Assembly: GCF_019334315.1 (NCBI RefSeq)
Contig: NZ_JAHWGL010000006.1
Coordinates: 29,035-93,034 of the forward strand
Direction: 5' to 3'
Length of the DNA: 64,000 bases
Source of the DNA: Hymenobacter profundi
GTDB taxonomy: Bacteria; Bacteroidota; Bacteroidia; Cytophagales; Hymenobacteraceae
Positions 50,292 through 58,937 of the stretch are shown here, piece after piece (the first letter of the stretch is position 1; each line of letters opens with the position of its first letter). The position numbers and the translations under genes were made by a program. The notes beneath the pieces were generated by a model that was given only the letters and a program-made list of their open reading frames with translations, did not search any database and was not told where the DNA came from.

Positions 50292-50855
50292 ATGGACGAA
50301 GAAATTCAGTTTTACCTAAGCGAAGCCGAAGAATCGATGGGTAAAGCCCTAGAACACACTGGCGTGGAACTAAGCCGCATTCGGGCGGGTAAAGCCAGCC
50401 CAGCCATGCTCGATTCGCTGCGGGTAGACTACTATGGCACACCTACCCCCGTGGCGCAGGTAGCCAACATTTCGACGCCGGATGCCCGCACGCTTTTCAT
50501 TAAGCCTTGGGAGAAAAACATGATTAGCGAGGTGGCCAAAGCTATTAAGAATAGCGACCTGGGCCTCAATCCGCAATCCGATGCGGAAGGCGTACGGCTC
50601 AACATTCCGCCCATGACGCAAGAGCGTCGTCGCGACTTAGTGAAGCAAGTTAAAACCGAATCGGAAAGCGGCAAAGTGCGCATCCGGGGTATTCGCAAAG
50701 ATGTAAACGACTCGTTGCGCAAACTGCTGAAAGAAGGTGCTTCTGAGGATGCTGTTAAAGATGCCGAAGCCAAAGTGCAAAAGGCTACTGATTCTTACAT
50801 TGTGCGAGTAGATGAACTCGTTAGCAAGAAGGAAGCAGAAATTATGACTATCTGA
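50292..50855 (+). CDS. frr: ribosome recycling factor
   Basis: 187 residues. RRF splits post-termination ribosomes together with EF-G. The three-helix-bundle and hinge signatures are visible: VELSRIRAGKASPAMLDSLR, VDYYGTPTPVAQVANISTPD, and LNIPPMTQERRRDLVKQVKT with RIRGIRKDVNDSLRKL. It ends just before a 19-bp bidirectional terminator shared with nadD on the other strand. Confidence 0.98.
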   Translation: MDEEIQFYLSEAEESMGKALEHTGVELSRIRAGKASPAMLDSLRVDYYGTPTPVAQVANISTPDARTLFIKPWEKNMISEVAKAIKNSDLGLNPQSDAEGVRLNIPPMTQERRRDLVKQVKTESESGKVRIRGIRKDVNDSLRKLLKEGASEDAVKDAEAKVQKATDSYIVRVDELVSKKEAEIMTI

Positions 50856-50870
50856 GGACGCTTTTACGTC

Positions 50871-50914
50871 AATGAAAAAGCCCCCGCACCGAATAGTGCG
50901 GGGGCTTTTTCATT
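50871..50914. terminator. bidirectional terminator between frr and nadD
   Basis: A 19-bp perfect stem (50871-50889 with 50896-50914) with a 6-base loop and A/T-rich ends on both sides, so it can stop transcription from both directions. Confidence 0.9.
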
Positions 50915-50941
50915 GAAAAACTTTTTTGATTTTTTGCTAGT

Positions 50942-51532
50942 TTATTCTTGCCAATAGCGCTGTTCTTGAATGCGCTTCTCCACTCCGGCAGGTACTAAGT
51001 AGCGAATAGATTTACCCGCACGTACACAATCGCGCACGAAAGTGGCCGATATATCCAGTAGCGGTGCATCTACGATGCGCACATTTGCCGGGCTAGCTAT
51101 TGCGGTAGCCTCAATACCCGGCCGTGGATACACATAGATTTCATATTCGGCCATGATACGGTCAGCAGCTTTCCAGCGGGGTAGGCCGGGTAGGTTGTCT
51201 TCCCCCATCAGCAACACAAACCGATGATGGGGATAGTGCTGATGCAACTCCTCCAACGTATCGATGGTATAGTTCGGCTTAGACATAGAAAATTCTACGT
51301 CTGAAACTTTTAGCTGGTCGTTGCCTGCAATGGCTGCTTCTACCAGTTCGTACCGAGCACGTTCTGGCAGCAGCTCCTGCCCTACCTTAAATGGGCTCTG
51401 AGGCGACACAATCAGCCACACCGCATCGAGGTCAGTGTGTGTGGCCATGAAATGCGCCAGAATAAGGTGCCCGGTGTGGATAGGGTTGAAAGAACCAAAC
51501 AACAAGCCTACCTTCGGATCAACGGCACTCAC
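50942..51532 (-). CDS. nadD: nicotinate-nucleotide adenylyltransferase, GTG start
   Basis: 196 residues. NadD makes nicotinic acid adenine dinucleotide from NaMN and ATP. The nucleotidyltransferase motif is VGLLFGSFNPIHTGHLILAH, with the second motif in LLDISATFVRDCVRAGKSI. The start codon GTG (51530-51532) overlaps the gmk stop in GTGA, which suggests coupled translation. Operon order gmk-nadD. Confidence 0.95.
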   Translation of the reverse strand: MSAVDPKVGLLFGSFNPIHTGHLILAHFMATHTDLDAVWLIVSPQSPFKVGQELLPERARYELVEAAIAGNDQLKVSDVEFSMSKPNYTIDTLEELHQHYPHHRFVLLMGEDNLPGLPRWKAADRIMAEYEIYVYPRPGIEATAIASPANVRIVDAPLLDISATFVRDCVRAGKSIRYLVPAGVEKRIQEQRYWQE

Positions 51533-52113
51533 AGCACGTTAGGGGTGGTAGCGATGAAATTGCGCACCAGTCGTTCAGCTTCGTCCGTAGCCTCATCCAA
51601 GTTGTCGTTGACAACGGTTACATCGAACCGGTCTTCAAACGTCAACTCAAATTCAGCCTTATACAAACGGCTGGAAATGCTGGCAGCTGAATCGGTAGCG
51701 CGACCTCGCAAACGAGCTTCTAAAGCCTCCACGGAAGGTGGTTTCACAAAAATGGCTAGTGCCCGATCCTTATAGAACTCCTTGATGCTGAGACCACCCT
51801 TTACGTCCACATCCAAAATGGCGTAGCGGCCGGTAGACCATATTCGCTCTATTTCAGATTTCAGAGTGCCATAAAACGCACCTTCGTACACCTCCTCCCA
51901 CTCCACAAATTCATCGTGACGGATTTTCTCCTGAAACTCCGTCACGGAAATGAAGTGGTAGTCCTTGCCGTTGGCTTCGGTTCGACCGCGTCGGTCACGG
52001 GTGCACGCTGAAATAGAGAAGCTTAGCTCCGGAATCCTATCCATGAGCCGGTGAACAATCGTGGTTTTACCGGCTCCGGAAGGCGCTGAAAAGACAATAA
52101 TTTTACCCTGCAT
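51529..52113 (-). CDS. gmk: guanylate kinase
   Basis: 194 residues. Gmk phosphorylates GMP to GDP. The P-loop is IVFSAPSGAGKTTIVHRLMD, followed by the GMP-binding part ISACTRDRRGRTEANGKDYH and the segment VEWEEVYEGAFYGT. The ATG at 52111-52113 lies 4 bases after a TAATTTTG box whose bases overlap the stop codon of the upstream anti-sigma gene, so the mRNA may be leaderless. It overlaps nadD by 4 bases. Confidence 0.97.
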   Translation of the reverse strand: MQGKIIVFSAPSGAGKTTIVHRLMDRIPELSFSISACTRDRRGRTEANGKDYHFISVTEFQEKIRHDEFVEWEEVYEGAFYGTLKSEIERIWSTGRYAILDVDVKGGLSIKEFYKDRALAIFVKPPSVEALEARLRGRATDSAASISSRLYKAEFELTFEDRFDVTVVNDNLDEATDEAERLVRNFIATTPNVL

Positions 52114-52117
52114 CGGG

Positions 52118-52125
52118 CAAAATTA
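52118..52125 (-). promoter_or_regulatory. -7 element TAATTTTG of gmk
   Basis: Exact fit to TAnnTTTG on the minus strand; its first three bases are the TAA stop of the anti-sigma gene and CCCG separates it from the gmk ATG. A TTTG lies 15 bases further upstream, shorter than the usual spacing. Confidence 0.55.
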
Positions 52126-52407
52126 GGCCATTTTCACTTGCAAACGGTTCATAATAGCTTCTGGTAGCGAAGAAGGAGCACCTTTGCGGCCTACATGCTG
52201 CGCCAGAAAATCAATGAAGATGTGTTGCTTATCGATGCTATCGAAGCAGGGCGAGCAATCTTCGGCGTGGCTGATGAAGTACTCTTCATCTTCCAAGCTA
52301 GGGTCGTTGCCCACAATAATTTGGTCGAGAATCGTGTTTACACGTTCACAATCGGGGCCATCCGTAGCGGCAGTCTGGGGGCTTAGGGGCGTAGCAGTTG
52401 GTTTCAT
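52123..52407 (-). CDS. zinc-binding anti-sigma factor
   Basis: 94 residues from the ATG at 52405-52407; the frame also has an ATG at 52455 that would overlap the sigma gene. The segment HAEDCSPC has the H-x3-C-x2-C pattern of zinc-containing anti-sigma domains, in a helical setting (DCERVNTILDQIIVGNDPSL, DSIDKQHIFIDFLAQH). No membrane helix is present, so it would act in the cytoplasm. It is encoded 16 bases after an ECF sigma factor gene, the classic sigma/anti-sigma pair. Confidence 0.78.
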   Translation of the reverse strand: MKPTATPLSPQTAATDGPDCERVNTILDQIIVGNDPSLEDEEYFISHAEDCSPCFDSIDKQHIFIDFLAQHVGRKGAPSSLPEAIMNRLQVKMA

Positions 52408-52423
52408 AACAGTGCCTGAAAGG

Positions 52424-53071
52424 TTATTCTGAGGGGTTATCTTCAATGTCTTCATCTGCCGCATCGTTGGAGTTGCCATAGCCCATTGTTTTGGCGTATT
52501 TTTCAAGTTTTTCCTTCAAAAAATTTCGGGCGCGGTGCAAACGCGACCGAACCGTTCCGATAGGAATGTCCAGTACTTTCGCCATCTCCTCGTACGTGAA
52601 TCCTTCTAGGTCGCAGAGGATAATGACGGTGCGAAAATCCACGGGCAACGAGTTGAGCGCACGGGCTACCTCATCGCCGATGAGGTCACGCACGGCTTGT
52701 TGCCGCATGTCCGACGAGGTGCTACCCGCGTCGCCCTCGGCCTCTACGTCTTCCGAATTGTAATAGCTCTCAATTTCGTTGTAGTCGACCTTGGCGGGCT
52801 GCTTACTCCTTTTTCGGAAGTCGTTGATGAACGAGTTTTTCAGGATGCGGAACAGCCACGCTTTGGCGTTGGTTCCCTGCTCGAAGTACTCGAAGAAGCG
52901 GTAGGCCTTCAAATAGGTCTCCTGGACGAGGTCGTTGGCATCGTCTTCGTCAAGCGTAAGGCGGTAGGCGAAATTGTACAAAGAGTCGATTACCGGCATC
53001 AGTTCAGCCTGAAACCGGCGGTCTTTCTCTTCTTTGCTCAATTTGGGTACCCGTTCGGGAGAATCGCTCAT
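52424..53071 (-). CDS. RNA polymerase ECF sigma factor
   Basis: 215 residues, sigma-70 family, group 4. Region 2 is DSLYNFAYRLTLDEDDANDL and VQETYLKAYRFFEYFEQGTN, followed by AWLFRILKNSFINDFRKRSK; region 4 is LNSLPVDFRTVIILCDLEGF and TYEEMAKVLDIPIGTVRSRL. The linker and C-terminus are acidic. It probably controls a small stress regulon and is likely held inactive by the zinc protein encoded just downstream. Confidence 0.93.
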   Translation of the reverse strand: MSDSPERVPKLSKEEKDRRFQAELMPVIDSLYNFAYRLTLDEDDANDLVQETYLKAYRFFEYFEQGTNAKAWLFRILKNSFINDFRKRSKQPAKVDYNEIESYYNSEDVEAEGDAGSTSSDMRQQAVRDLIGDEVARALNSLPVDFRTVIILCDLEGFTYEEMAKVLDIPIGTVRSRLHRARNFLKEKLEKYAKTMGYGNSNDAADEDIEDNPSE

Positions 53072-53155
53072 TAGACTGAAAAATTACGGCTTAAAATGCA
53101 AAAAAAGTACGCAGACAGAAAACAAATGGATGGAATAACCTTCCCGTGTAGGTCA

Positions 53156-54427
53156 TTATTTTGTTAAATCTGCACTCTGGCGCTCTATAGCCACCAATAA
53201 GAAACCATAGCAGAACACGAAGAGATTGAAGCTGATCTGAATTTCCAGCAAAGAATCGACCAACATGGCTGCACCTTGAATTAGCAGGAAGTTATACACG
53301 TACGGATTACGACGTAGGGCAGGTTGTGCTAATGGCCCCAATAGTACTAGTAGCCATAGCGCCAAGCCCACCAAGCCCCCAGCCAATAAGAAGTGTAAAT
53401 ATTGATTATGCACCATAACACGGTTGAGGGGAAGCAAACCGAAAGAGCGCCAACTGTATTGCGCCATCATTTCGTCGGTGGCATCGGCAGCGCCTACCCC
53501 TAGCCACGGATTTGCTTGCGCTATCGTTATAGCTGTGTGCCAAGCAGCCAAGCGTTTCGCTAAAGAGTAGTTGTTTATGTCTTGCCCCCAATCAAACTGC
53601 TCAATATCGTACTGGCTGCTCACTATTTGACGTGATACAGACGGCACAGTATGATAAGCCACTAGTGGCGCAGCCACTAATGTTACGAGCAATAGCAATC
53701 CTATCTTCCACCAGCGGCGACTCATCAGCAAACGCAGGGTGTTGAAAGATAGCATGACGTAGAAGGCTAGTAGACCAGTACGGTACACCAAAGCGTGCAG
53801 AACCAAGGCACTTAAAAAACCACTTATCCACAGTAGCCAACGGCCCCCCAAGGTGCGAGCATTTTGCCCCAGCAAAAAGCCGAAAACACTCGCCATTGCT
53901 AGCATCACTCCAAAATGGATGTGAAAAATACCTGTTACAGATTGCAGGTTGGTTGCTTCGCGTAATTCCTCATTAGTGCTGCTGGGAGAAAGCCAGTAGC
54001 GTCCGGCTGTAGCCAGCCCAATGGCTGTGACGCCTATTGTAAACGCTACCCCTACCCAATAGCGTTGCCGCGAGCGAAGGGGTACAGCCAGCGCAAAAGC
54101 CAGCGGAATGGCTAAGAAAGGCAGTTTGCGATATAACTCGTGGCGCCAAACGGTCCAGGCACTCGTGTATAGCCCGCTGAATAGCAACAACGCATATAGC
54201 AAGGCTAGCCACCAAGCGCTTTGGTTGCGTAGCCAGCCCGGCACGGCTGCCCGCAGGTTGGGATTCATTAGAACTGCCACAACGCCCACTATCGGGCTGA
54301 TAGCAACCAGTGCACGGGATGTTAGCAAACCAACTACGCCAGCAAAACATGCCAACAGTAATACATATTGAGAAAGGAGTCCTTGCTGATAGAGGTATTT
54401 CAACCGCTGCATTGCCAATACGCGCAT
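53156..54427 (-). CDS. O-antigen ligase-like membrane protein
   Basis: 423 residues with about ten hydrophobic segments and a large loop containing WHTAITIAQANPWLGVGAAD, which matches the Wzy_C/O-antigen ligase pattern (the preceding histidine and the GxG are typical). Such proteins attach or polymerise surface glycans in the periplasm. It sits downstream of the GT9 and GT2 genes in the same minus-strand run and is separated from the sigma gene by 84 bases. Confidence 0.85.
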   Translation of the reverse strand: MRVLAMQRLKYLYQQGLLSQYVLLLACFAGVVGLLTSRALVAISPIVGVVAVLMNPNLRAAVPGWLRNQSAWWLALLYALLLFSGLYTSAWTVWRHELYRKLPFLAIPLAFALAVPLRSRQRYWVGVAFTIGVTAIGLATAGRYWLSPSSTNEELREATNLQSVTGIFHIHFGVMLAMASVFGFLLGQNARTLGGRWLLWISGFLSALVLHALVYRTGLLAFYVMLSFNTLRLLMSRRWWKIGLLLLVTLVAAPLVAYHTVPSVSRQIVSSQYDIEQFDWGQDINNYSLAKRLAAWHTAITIAQANPWLGVGAADATDEMMAQYSWRSFGLLPLNRVMVHNQYLHFLLAGGLVGLALWLLVLLGPLAQPALRRNPYVYNFLLIQGAAMLVDSLLEIQISFNLFVFCYGFLLVAIERQSADLTK

Positions 54428-54453
54428 AGGACCGCAAATAACGCAGCAAATGC

Positions 54454-55500
54454 TTACAAAACTTTATCAGCTATTGGCAATGGCTGCCAATCTGCTACCC
54501 GCTCTAGTGCCTGCATAGGTAGTAAGGCTTTGATGCAGGTGCAGGCAGCAGGCTGGCTGCGGCAGTCCGAGCAATCGGGGCGGTTGAAGACCATATAGCC
54601 GGCGTGGGGGCCCAAGGGAGCCCAGCGGCCGGGGTGCATGGGCCGGATGGGTGGGTAGAGACCCAGCGCATGGCGACCTAGGGCGGCGGCTAGGTGCAGC
54701 GGGCCCGTACTACCCGCCACCAGTCCATCAGCGGCGGCGATGAAGGCAATAAGCTGCGGCAAGCTAAGCTGGCCTGTGAGGTCGGCGGCTAGGTAGGATT
54801 GATGTTCTTGTAGCCAATCAGCCAGCTCCGCACCTTCGGCGGCGGTGCCCGTTACCCATACGCGATGCCCCGCTGCGTGGAGCAGCCGAGCCAGCTCACC
54901 GAAGTGAGGCAATCCCCATTCGCGGGCGCTTCCACGGCTGCGCGGGTGTAGGATAACGTTGAGCTGACCCGGCCGACGTTCGCGTAACGATTTTTGTATG
55001 GGCTCGGGCAGCACTACCTGCGGTTGCAAGCGTACCCACTCCCCTACCCTGCTCAACGGCAAATCGGGAAGGTAGCCCAGGGAGGTTAGCAGGTGCAGAT
55101 TGAGTTGGGCCTCATGCAGCGGTGAGTTACGGCGGCTCAGAGCCACCAGCTTCGTACATGTTAACCAATGAAACCAACGGTTGCGGGTGCCTATCCGCAC
55201 AGGAATGTTAGCTAGCCGGGCCAATCGGGCTATTGTCTTATTTGGGAAAACGTGTACTACCAGATCGGCCTGCACCTGCCGGAGTTGCTGTACTTGTTCG
55301 GCCACTGAAAGCGTCAATAGCTCGTCGAAGTTGAGGAACGCATCCACCCAAGGGCAGGCATCGGCTACGGCTTGCGTGTAGGTACGCCCCATCAGTACCA
55401 CTCGGCACTCTGGAAACGTCTGCTTTAGCCAACCTGCTACGGGTAGCGTGAGCACTACATCGCCAATGGCATCGGTGCGGCTAATGAGGAAGGTTTTCAT
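54454..55500 (-). CDS. glycosyltransferase family 9 (heptosyltransferase-like)
   Basis: 348 residues from the ATG at 55498-55500 (MKTFLISRTDAIGDVVLTLP). The N-terminal RTDAIGDVVLTLPVAGWLKQ and the C-terminal AADGLVAGSTGPLHLAAALG with LYPPIRPMHPGRWAPLGP are the GT9 signatures. It probably adds a heptose or related sugar to the lipopolysaccharide core. A cysteine cluster CSDCRSQPAACTC near the C-terminus is a feature of some GT9 members. Its start overlaps the end of the GT2 gene by 20 bases. Confidence 0.9.
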   Translation of the reverse strand: MKTFLISRTDAIGDVVLTLPVAGWLKQTFPECRVVLMGRTYTQAVADACPWVDAFLNFDELLTLSVAEQVQQLRQVQADLVVHVFPNKTIARLARLANIPVRIGTRNRWFHWLTCTKLVALSRRNSPLHEAQLNLHLLTSLGYLPDLPLSRVGEWVRLQPQVVLPEPIQKSLRERRPGQLNVILHPRSRGSAREWGLPHFGELARLLHAAGHRVWVTGTAAEGAELADWLQEHQSYLAADLTGQLSLPQLIAFIAAADGLVAGSTGPLHLAAALGRHALGLYPPIRPMHPGRWAPLGPHAGYMVFNRPDCSDCRSQPAACTCIKALLPMQALERVADWQPLPIADKVL

Positions 55501-56251
55501 GGGTAGAGGCACGGGTACGCAGCTTGGCAAATTTTAGGAATACACCCCAAGCCGAGATAATGGCGATGCTCAAGCCGGCAAAGCCATCTAGAAAACCCAA
55601 CCGCAGCACATAGCCGTGCACAAATTTCCAGATAGGCTTCAGCACCAACTGAAAGGGCGTAACGCGGGTTTTGCCACGTAGGGCCAGTTCCTCGGCTGCT
55701 ATGCTGGTGAAACGGTTCAGCTGCGCCACGTGCTGCTCTACCGAGTCGTACGAGTAGTGCAGCAGGTCGCCCGCTAGGTCCCCTACCGACTGAAACGGTT
55801 TTTCGATGAACTGCTCGTGCAGCAACAAACCCTGCCAGCTACCCAGGCGCCGGTCGTAGAGACGTAGCTTGCGGTCGGGGTACCAGCCACCGTGGCGCAC
55901 CCAGGTGCCGCAGTAGTTGGTGAGGCGCTTGAGGGTGAAGCCTGCCACGGGCGGCCAACTGGCTTTCACTTGTAGAAGGCTCTGACGCAGCTCGTCGGTC
56001 AATACCTCGTCGGCATCCAGTTGCAGCACATGGTCATACTGGGCCTGGCCGGTAGCGTAGTTTTTCTGCTCCACGTAGCCGGCAAACGCGTGTTGTATAA
56101 CCCGGGCTCCGTACTCCTCGCAGATAGCTACCGTGCGGTCGGTGGAGTAAGAATCGACCACCACTACCTCATCGGCCACGCCTTGTACGGCTTCTAGGCA
56201 GCGGGCAATGTTGGCTTCCTCGTTGAAGGTAATGATGACAACCGAGAGCAT
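55481..56251 (-). CDS. glycosyltransferase family 2 (WaaE/KdtX-like)
   Basis: 256 residues from the ATG at 56249-56251 (MLSVVIITFNEEANIARCLE). GT2 motifs: VVVVDSYSTDRTVAICEEYG, the DxD motif in LQLDADEVLTDELRQS, and the KLRLYDRRLGSWQGLLLHEQ segment typical of lipopolysaccharide-core beta-glucosyltransferases of the WaaE/KdtX type. A membrane-associated C-terminal helix (LGFLDGFAGLSIAIISAWGV) follows. It overlaps the GT9 gene. Confidence 0.9.
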   Translation of the reverse strand: MLSVVIITFNEEANIARCLEAVQGVADEVVVVDSYSTDRTVAICEEYGARVIQHAFAGYVEQKNYATGQAQYDHVLQLDADEVLTDELRQSLLQVKASWPPVAGFTLKRLTNYCGTWVRHGGWYPDRKLRLYDRRLGSWQGLLLHEQFIEKPFQSVGDLAGDLLHYSYDSVEQHVAQLNRFTSIAAEELALRGKTRVTPFQLVLKPIWKFVHGYVLRLGFLDGFAGLSIAIISAWGVFLKFAKLRTRASTHENLPH

Positions 56252-56384
56252 AATGGACATAAGCACGGCAAATATCCGGATTACTTCTTTACCACCTTCT
56301 ACCGTACTTCATCAGCAGTTGCAGGATTTAAGGGCTTTAGCTTAATTGCACTTATTTTATATAATCAACCTAATCATTTCCTGT

Positions 56385-56708
56385 ATGTTCAAAGATGCTT
56401 TTTCCTTTAATGGCCGCATCCGCCGTAAAGAATATATTGTTAGTCAGTTACTCTACTACGTTGGCTTACTGATTATCTCCTTCTTTGTCAGTGAAGCCGA
56501 TATGCCAATAGTAGGCTTCCTTTTCTTGCCTTTGGCTTGGTTTAGCTTGGCACAAGGAGCTAAAAGATGCCATGACCGGGATAATACCGGTTTCTTTCAG
56601 ATCATTCCCTTTTATAGTATTTGGATGTTTTTTGCACAGAGCGATAATGGTCCGAATCGTTTTGGTCCTGACCCCAAGCAAACAGCTATGGAGATGCATC
56701 TTATCTAG
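56385..56708 (+). CDS. DUF805 family membrane protein
   Basis: 107 residues from the ATG at 56385 (MFKDAFSFNGRIRRKEYIVS). The family pattern is clear: the FNGRIRRKEY start, membrane segments (LLYYVGLLIISFFV; FLFLPLAWFSLAQ), then the AQGAKRCHDRDNTGFFQIIP motif and NGPNRFGPDP at the end. DUF805 proteins are small inner-membrane proteins of unknown function. It stands alone, followed by a strong terminator. Confidence 0.9.
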   Translation: MFKDAFSFNGRIRRKEYIVSQLLYYVGLLIISFFVSEADMPIVGFLFLPLAWFSLAQGAKRCHDRDNTGFFQIIPFYSIWMFFAQSDNGPNRFGPDPKQTAMEMHLI

Positions 56709-56725
56709 CTATCTAATACTCTACT

Positions 56726-56765
56726 AAACCACAAGACCAACCTTTTTGGGTTGGTCTTGTGGTTT
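56726..56765 (+). terminator. terminator after the DUF805 gene
   Basis: A 17-bp perfect stem (56726-56742 with 56749-56765) around a 6-base loop that contains five T. It lies 17 bases after the stop codon. Confidence 0.8.
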
Positions 56766-56843
56766 GGTAGGGCTAGCGGTTTCCATTTATTACTCAGCAT
56801 TTCGTGCTGTGATGCGTATATGAAGAATTCTAACCTAGCTTAA

Positions 56844-57719
56844 ATGCTCATGCCTATTCTACAAGACAAAACCATACTCGTGACGGGGGCTACCTCCGGT
56901 ATTGGGCAGATTACGGCGCAGGAACTCGCTAAACAAGGCGCCTACGTAATACTGCTAGCTCGCAATCCTGAAAAAGCTGAGCAAGCCCGCCGCGACATTG
57001 TGGCCGCCGCCGGCCACGACCGGGTAGGCATTCTGTTGGCCGACCTATCCGACCTGGACCAAGTGCGCAAAGCCGCCGCCCAGTTCAAAGCCACCTACCC
57101 TCGCCTCGATGTGCTAGTAAATAATGCAGGCTTATTGCCCAAGAAAGAGCGCGAAACCTCCGCCCAAGGCTACGAAATGGGCATGGCAGTAAACCACTTA
57201 GGGCCATTTCTGCTGACCAGCCTCTTGTTGCCCATGCTCCAGGAAAGCTCCGCCGCACGTATTGTGAACGTAGCATCGGAGGCCTACCACTTTGCCAAGC
57301 CTAATCTGGCTGACTTTCAGTCGGAACAGAACTTCAGCGCATTGCGCGTGTACAGCAATACCAAGCTCTACAATATTATGTTCACGCAGGAACTGGCGCG
57401 GCGACTACGTAGCCACGGCATCCGTAACGTGACCACCAATGCACTGCACCCCGGCGCCGTAGCCAGCAGCTTCGGCGGCGACAGCACCGGACTAATGGCC
57501 GTGGCCATGCTGGTAGCGCGGCCTTTCATGATTTCGCCGGAGCAGGGCGCGCAAACCAGCATCTTTCTGGCCTCCGATCCATCGGTGGCCGACATCAGCG
57601 GCGGCTACTACGATTCGAAGCAGACCAAAGCAGTGAAGCACTCCTTCAACACTCCGGAGAACGCCCGACGACTGTGGGAAATCAGCGAGGAGCTGACGGA
57701 TACGCACTTTCTGGAGTAA
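56844..57719 (+). CDS. SDR family oxidoreductase (retinol dehydrogenase-like)
   Basis: 291 residues. Short-chain dehydrogenase motifs: TILVTGATSGIGQITAQELA (cofactor loop near residue 11), DVLVNNAGLLP, the catalytic serine region RIVNVASEAYH, and the YSNTK catalytic tyrosine-lysine pair. The subset with a C-terminal QKDAGxxAxxSxxxxLTxxxL-like tail groups with retinol dehydrogenase-like enzymes, but the substrate is unknown. Start at 56844 or at the ATG at 56850. Next gene 76 bases downstream. Confidence 0.85.
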   Translation: MLMPILQDKTILVTGATSGIGQITAQELAKQGAYVILLARNPEKAEQARRDIVAAAGHDRVGILLADLSDLDQVRKAAAQFKATYPRLDVLVNNAGLLPKKERETSAQGYEMGMAVNHLGPFLLTSLLLPMLQESSAARIVNVASEAYHFAKPNLADFQSEQNFSALRVYSNTKLYNIMFTQELARRLRSHGIRNVTTNALHPGAVASSFGGDSTGLMAVAMLVARPFMISPEQGAQTSIFLASDPSVADISGGYYDSKQTKAVKHSFNTPENARRLWEISEELTDTHFLE

Positions 57720-57795
57720 GCAGCAAGCGTTTACCCCTCGAAACATTTGGGGCGGCTAGTCGCTTGCTTCTACATTCACTTGTTTATTTGAACTC

Positions 57796-58836
57796 ATGGA
57801 ATTAGGCATTAGCTCTTTTGGCGAAGTAGCACCGGCCCACGTAGCTGGCCAAGACTACGCCGCCCAACAACGCATGCAGGAAATATTGGCCCTGGGTCGC
57901 CAAGCTGATGAGGTAGGGCTAGATGTGCTGGCTATCGGCGAGCATCACCGTTCCGATTATGTGGTGTCGGCGCCGGAGGTGGTGCTGGCGGCCGTGGCTG
58001 CCACTACCCAACGCATCCGGTTGGCCAGCGCCGTTACTGTGCTTAGCTCGGCCGATCCGGTGCGCACGTTCCAGAACTTTGCTACAGTCGACCTTATCTC
58101 GAATGGTCGGGCTGAGATTATTGCAGGACGTGGTTCTTTCATTGAATCGTTTCCGCTTTTTGGTTACGACTTGAAGCACTACGACGCGCTGTATGCTGAG
58201 AAGCTAGAGCTTCTATTGAAGATCAACGAGCAGGAGATTGTGAGCTGGCAGGGCAAGCACCGGCCTAGCTTCGCGCAAAAAGGCGTGTATCCGCGCCCGG
58301 TGCAACCGCGCCTACCCATCTGGATTGGGGTAGGCGGCACGCCGGCTTCTGCCCAACGGGCCGGCGCGCTGGGCCTAGGCCTCACCATTGCTATTTTGGG
58401 CGGCGCACCAGCGCAGTATGTGGCCTTTGCCGACCTCTACCGCCAAGCGGCTCAGCAGGCCGGCCACGACCCGGCTACCCTACCGCTATGCCTCAACTGC
58501 CACTTTCACGTAGCCGAAAACTCCCGACAGGCTGCCGACGAGTTTTTTCCGGCTTACGCTACCGTGATGAACCGTATCGGCCGGGAGCGGGGTTGGTCAC
58601 CCATGTCGCGGGCGCAGTTCGACCACTTGCGTGGTCCGCAGGGACCATTGCTGGTAGGCAGTCCGCAGGAAATCATCGACAAGCTGCTGTATATCAGTCA
58701 ACTTTTTAACAACACCCGCTTTATTGGACAGCTGATGCTGGAGGGAATGCCGCACGAACAAGTGATGCGCTCCACCGAATTGTTTGGTAAGGAGGTAGCA
58801 CCAGTAGTGCGTGAGCGGCTGGGAGTAATGGTATAA
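57796..58836 (+). CDS. LLM class flavin-dependent oxidoreductase
   Basis: 346 residues of the bacterial luciferase-like family: MELGISSFGEVAPAHVAGQD, LDVLAIGEHHRSDYVVSAPE, QRIRLASAVTVLSSADPVRT, and the FMN-binding region with LPIWIGVGGTPASAQRAGALG. These enzymes use reduced flavin to oxidise organic substrates; the substrate is not evident. The gene ends just before a 19-bp hairpin shared with ahcY on the other strand. Confidence 0.92.
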   Translation: MELGISSFGEVAPAHVAGQDYAAQQRMQEILALGRQADEVGLDVLAIGEHHRSDYVVSAPEVVLAAVAATTQRIRLASAVTVLSSADPVRTFQNFATVDLISNGRAEIIAGRGSFIESFPLFGYDLKHYDALYAEKLELLLKINEQEIVSWQGKHRPSFAQKGVYPRPVQPRLPIWIGVGGTPASAQRAGALGLGLTIAILGGAPAQYVAFADLYRQAAQQAGHDPATLPLCLNCHFHVAENSRQAADEFFPAYATVMNRIGRERGWSPMSRAQFDHLRGPQGPLLVGSPQEIIDKLLYISQLFNNTRFIGQLMLEGMPHEQVMRSTELFGKEVAPVVRERLGVMV

Positions 58837-58878
58837 ATTACTTTCCTGGTTACCGCACCGCTTCTCAACATATCATAC

Positions 58879-58921
58879 AAACAAAACCCCGCCCGGTATA
58901 GCACCGGGCGGGGTTTTGTTT
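58879..58921. terminator. bidirectional terminator between the LLM gene and ahcY
   Basis: A 17-bp perfect stem (58881-58897 with 58903-58919), extendable to 19, with a 5-base loop and T-rich flanks on both sides, between two convergent genes. Confidence 0.9.
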
Positions 58922-58937
58922 GAGCACTGGTTGTTTT

